A stretch of 7,501 nt of DNA from an uncultured Oscillospiraceae bacterium. GTDB lineage: Bacteria; Bacillota; Clostridia; Oscillospirales; Oscillospiraceae. The translations under genes and the position numbers were made by a program. Of the stretch, positions 5,358-7,501 are shown piece after piece; the stretch's first letter is position 1; each line of letters starts with the position of its first letter. The notes under the pieces are model-generated. The model worked only from the letters and a program-made list of their open reading frames with translations, did no database searches and was not told where the DNA came from. The stretch covers positions 1-7,501 of the forward strand of contig CAUBQU010000057.1 of the NCBI GenBank assembly GCA_958438185.1, in the 5' to 3' direction.

Positions 5358-6660
5358 ACTTTGCGATAAAATCCAGGTCGTAATCACCTGTCATAAAGGC
5401 GCTGCTGCTGAGCAGCGCGATCTGTTCTTCAATATTATTGGGCACGCCCTCGATCACCAGCTCGCACAGGGCGGCTTTCATCTTGCGCAGCGCCTCCTCC
5501 CGGGTGGCGGCAAAGACGATCAGCTTGCCAAGCAGGGGGTCGTAATACGGCGTGACGGTGTTGCCGGTGACGAGATATGTGTCAAACCGGACAAAGGGGC
5601 CGCCGGAGACGTGCAGAAAGTCCACCGTACCCGGCGACCGGGCGTTAATACGGCACTCAATGGCGCAGCCGCCCAGGTCGATGCTCTCCTGGGGGAAGGA
5701 TAGGCGCACGCCGTTGGAGACGCGGATCTGCCATTTGACCAGGTCGATGCCCGTCAGGGCTTCCGTGACGGTGTGCTCCACCTGCAGGCGGATGTTCATC
5801 TCCATAAAATAGAAGTGCCCGGCGCTGTCCAGCAAGAATTCCAGCGTCCCGACGCCGACATAGCCCAGCTGCTGCACGGCCTCACGCGCTTGGCGCAGTA
5901 AGGTCTCCCGCTGGGCCGGGGTGATGCCCGGCGAGGGGGATTCCTCGATGAGCTTCTGGTGGTTGCGCTGCACGGAGCAGTCGCGCTCGCCAAGGCAGAC
6001 GACGTTGCCGTATTCATCAGCCAGGATCTGCACCTCGATATGCCGGGCGGGGTGGATGTACTTTTCCAGGTACACCGCGCCGTCGCCGAAGGCGCTCAGG
6101 CTTTCTTTTTGCGCGGATAAAAACGCCGCTTCCATCTGGGCTGGGCTCTCGACAAGCCGGATGCCCCGGCCGCCGCCGCCCATGCAGGCTTTGAGCATGA
6201 CGGGATACCCAATTTTTTCCGCCGCCGTCCGGGCGGACGCGGCGTCGTGCAGCGTCAGCGCGCCGGGGATGACCGGCAGACCGGCCTGCTGCATCAGCGC
6301 TTTGACGGCGGCCTTGTCGCTGAGCATTTGCATATTTTGGGCCGACGGCCCGATAAACGCGATCTGGTATTTCTGGCACAGGGCCGAAAACGCCGCGTTT
6401 TCCGACAAAAACCCGTAGCCCGGGTGGATCGCCTGGGCCCCGGAGGCCAGAGCGGCGCTGAGAATGCGTGCCTGGTCCAAATAGCTTTCGCCGGGCTCTG
6501 CCGGGCCGATGCAATAGCTCTCATCCGCCAGGGCGACATGCAGCGCCTCGGCGTCGGCCTCGGAATAAACGGCCACGGTGGAGATGCCCATCTCCTTGCA
6601 GGCCCGGATGATCCGCACGGCGATCTCGCCGCGGTTTGCAATCAGAATTTTGGAATACAC
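5356..6660 (-). CDS. accC: Biotin carboxylase subunit of acetyl-CoA carboxylase
   Basis: ATP-dependent carboxylation of the biotin on AccB, the first half-reaction of malonyl-CoA synthesis. The 434-residue product starts MYSKILIANRGEIAVRIIRA, typical of AccC, and contains HPGYGFLSEN (79-88), the glycine-rich ATP-grasp loop GGGGRGI (161-167), RDCSVQRNHQK (226-236), the active-site stretch EMNIRLQVEHTVTE (287-300, Arg291 equivalent to E. coli Arg292), ECRINA (335-340) and PYYDPLLGKLI (371-381). The start is GTG at 6660, 3 bases after the fabZ stop, with GGGGAG 6 bases upstream. Oddities: it is about 15 residues shorter than the 449-residue E. coli enzyme. About seven residues are missing after ECRINA, where most family members carry E-D/N-P-x-x-x-F-x-P before SPG. 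The third active-site motif residue is Ile instead of the usual Thr or Pro, and the lysine before the glycine loop sits in KACM rather than KASA/KASG. Catalytic residues otherwise appear intact. Confidence 0.97.
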   Translation of the reverse strand: MYSKILIANRGEIAVRIIRACKEMGISTVAVYSEADAEALHVALADESYCIGPAEPGESYLDQARILSAALASGAQAIHPGYGFLSENAAFSALCQKYQIAFIGPSAQNMQMLSDKAAVKALMQQAGLPVIPGALTLHDAASARTAAEKIGYPVMLKACMGGGGRGIRLVESPAQMEAAFLSAQKESLSAFGDGAVYLEKYIHPARHIEVQILADEYGNVVCLGERDCSVQRNHQKLIEESPSPGITPAQRETLLRQAREAVQQLGYVGVGTLEFLLDSAGHFYFMEMNIRLQVEHTVTEALTGIDLVKWQIRVSNGVRLSFPQESIDLGGCAIECRINARSPGTVDFLHVSGGPFVRFDTYLVTGNTVTPYYDPLLGKLIVFAATREEALRKMKAALCELVIEGVPNNIEEQIALLSSSAFMTGDYDLDFIAK

Positions 6661-6663
6661 GGT

Positions 6664-7080
6664 CTACTCCCCTATCACAGCGAAGGAAAAATCGGCCTCC
6701 ACGCAGCGCTTGCCGCCCACTGTTCCCACGCCTTTGGCAAAATAGAACGGCGGCTTTGCACGGGTGATCCGGCACTCGGTCTCAAACGTATCGCCGGGAC
6801 GGACCGGGGCGCGGAAGCGCACGTGGTCGAGCCCGGTGTACATGGGCGTCACATCGCCCGCCATCTGCTCTGCCAGCAGCACGCAGCAGGACTGGGCCAG
6901 AATCTCGCAGAGCATCACGCCCGGGACGACCGGGTTGCCGGGGAAATGCCCCTGCAGGAACCATTCATCGCCCCGCACCGTATAGCGGCCGCGGGCGCAG
7001 TCGTCCTGCCGCTCGGCGCTGTCCAGCAGCAGCATCCCGTCCCGGTGGGGCAGGATCTGCATCAATTGCTCCCGATCCAT
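6664..7080 (-). CDS. fabZ: 3-hydroxyacyl-ACP dehydratase FabZ
   Basis: Dehydrates 3-hydroxyacyl-ACP to trans-2-enoyl-ACP in the FAS II elongation cycle. The 138-residue product has the usual FabZ length and single hotdog fold. The start region contains the LPHRDGMLLLD motif (residues 10-20), and the active-site helix reads GHFPGNPVVPGVMLCEILAQ, giving catalytic His45 and Glu59. The C-terminal strand region keeps the PGD and K-x-x-G-x-x-x-V-x-G-K pattern of the family. It starts at ATG 7080, 3 bases after the accB stop, with a moderate GAGAGGG ribosome binding site about 8-9 bases upstream. Its last codons (GGG GAG TAG) also supply the ribosome binding site of accC. A FabA-type isomerase is unlikely because the size and motifs fit FabZ better, but motif reading cannot exclude a FabN-like dehydratase/isomerase. 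Confidence 0.96.
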   Translation of the reverse strand: MDREQLMQILPHRDGMLLLDSAERQDDCARGRYTVRGDEWFLQGHFPGNPVVPGVMLCEILAQSCCVLLAEQMAGDVTPMYTGLDHVRFRAPVRPGDTFETECRITRAKPPFYFAKGVGTVGGKRCVEADFSFAVIGE

Positions 7081-7083
7081 GCG

Positions 7084-7501
7084 TCAAGCCCTCTCGATCC
7101 GGAACAGCACGTGGCCGTAATCGACGACCTGGCCGTTCTCGGCGCAGACCTCTGTGATGACGCCGTCATACTCCGCGACAATTTCGTTCATCAGCTTCAT
7201 TGCCTCGATCAGGCAGAGCACGTCGCCCTTGTGGATGCTGTCGCCTACTTGAACGAAGGGCGCGGCGTTTTCCGCCGGGGCCCGGTAAAAGACGCCGACC
7301 ATCGGGCTGCAGATATCCTGGCTAGCCGCGGCGGCCGGGGCGGTATCCGCAGCCGCGCTGGCTGCGGCGGCCGGGGCGGCAGCCGGGGCAGCGCCCGCGC
7401 CTCGCTCTAAGCGCAGGCGGCAGCCCTGTTCTTCGATTTCCAGCGCGCTCAGGCCCAATTCCTGCATCACGCTTGCGTATTTTTTGATCTGTTTTTCTTC
7501 C
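7084..7501 (-). CDS. accB: Biotin carboxyl carrier protein of acetyl-CoA carboxylase (5' end outside window)
   Basis: Carrier subunit of acetyl-CoA carboxylase; its biotinylated lysine shuttles carboxyl groups from AccC to the AccA/AccD carboxyltransferase in the cytoplasm. The frame stays open to the window edge, and the residues before the first internal start candidates (GTG at 7470, ATG at 7467) read EEKQIKKYASVMQELGLSAL, matching the usual AccB N-terminus. The gene therefore starts upstream of 7501 and only a few residues are missing. An N-terminal helical part is followed by an Ala/Pro-rich flexible linker (about 7318-7400) and a C-terminal biotinyl domain with the canonical EAMKLMNE motif (biotinylated Lys), ending with TGA at 7086-7084. 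fabZ starts 3 bases after the stop. The promoter and any leader are not in view. Identity is very secure; only the true start is unknown. Confidence 0.97.
   Translation of the reverse strand, partial: EEKQIKKYASVMQELGLSALEIEEQGCRLRLERGAGAAPAAAPAAAASAAADTAPAAAASQDICSPMVGVFYRAPAENAAPFVQVGDSIHKGDVLCLIEAMKLMNEIVAEYDGVITEVCAENGQVVDYGHVLFRIERA
7328..7379. repeat. 16-bp direct repeat in the AccB linker
   Basis: The 16-mer GCGGCGGCCGGGGCGG occurs at 7328-7343 and again at 7364-7379, 36 bases apart, which is exactly 12 codons. It encodes a repeated Pro/Ala segment (PAAAAS) of the linker between the AccB N-terminal part and the biotinyl domain. Such linkers commonly vary in length by in-frame slippage or duplication; that this one did so is inference. 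Confidence 0.6.

Noticed and set aside
783..7501. Aryl polyene or polyketide-type biosynthetic cluster (two KAS, thioesterase, dehydratase)
   Set aside because: The complete accB-fabZ-accC-accD-accA order is the standard primary fatty acid operon of Clostridia, and no adenylation, acyltransferase or tailoring gene is present in the window.

Overview
The window is a GC-rich stretch in which every convincing gene lies on the minus strand, so transcription runs from high to low coordinates. Most of it is a compact type II fatty acid synthesis operon. Gene order accB-fabZ-accC-accD-accA, strong AGGAGG-type ribosome binding sites, a short AccA without the long N-terminal extension of the E. coli protein, and the high GC content together suggest a Clostridia-class Bacillota, probably Oscillospirales (gut Ruminococcaceae/Oscillospiraceae type). 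That placement is inference from gene order and protein style, not from a search.

Layout in transcription order: accB (5' end cut by the window edge, 7501-7084), fabZ (7080-6664), accC (6660-5356), accD (5345-4482), accA (4479-3676), a 4HBT-fold acyl thioesterase (3679-3230), a first beta-ketoacyl-ACP synthase II (3233-2004) and a second, more divergent one (1988-783). Adjacent genes are separated by 2-15 bases or overlap by ATGA, so they are almost certainly cotranscribed and partly translationally coupled. A small predicted lipoprotein gene (717-331) follows, with its own well-formed promoter overlapping the stop codon of the second synthase gene, and ends in a strong bidirectional terminator (275-332). 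Beyond it is a separately promoted gene for a 27-residue membrane peptide (125-42) with a GC-rich hairpin in its leader.

How the genes work together: AccC loads CO2 onto the biotin of AccB; AccA and AccD transfer it to acetyl-CoA to make malonyl-CoA; the two KAS enzymes condense malonyl-ACP with the growing chain; FabZ dehydrates the 3-hydroxyacyl-ACP. The thioesterase could release or edit acyl chains. The remaining FAS II genes (fabH, acpP, fabD, fabG, enoyl reductase) are not here and may lie upstream beyond base 7501.

No mobile element, CRISPR array, tRNA or rRNA was seen. The pathway is ordinary; the points worth a second look are a short deletion in a conserved region of AccC, an altered conserved loop in AccA, the paired KAS II paralogues with an embedded thioesterase, and the small lipoprotein and micropeptide genes at the downstream end.
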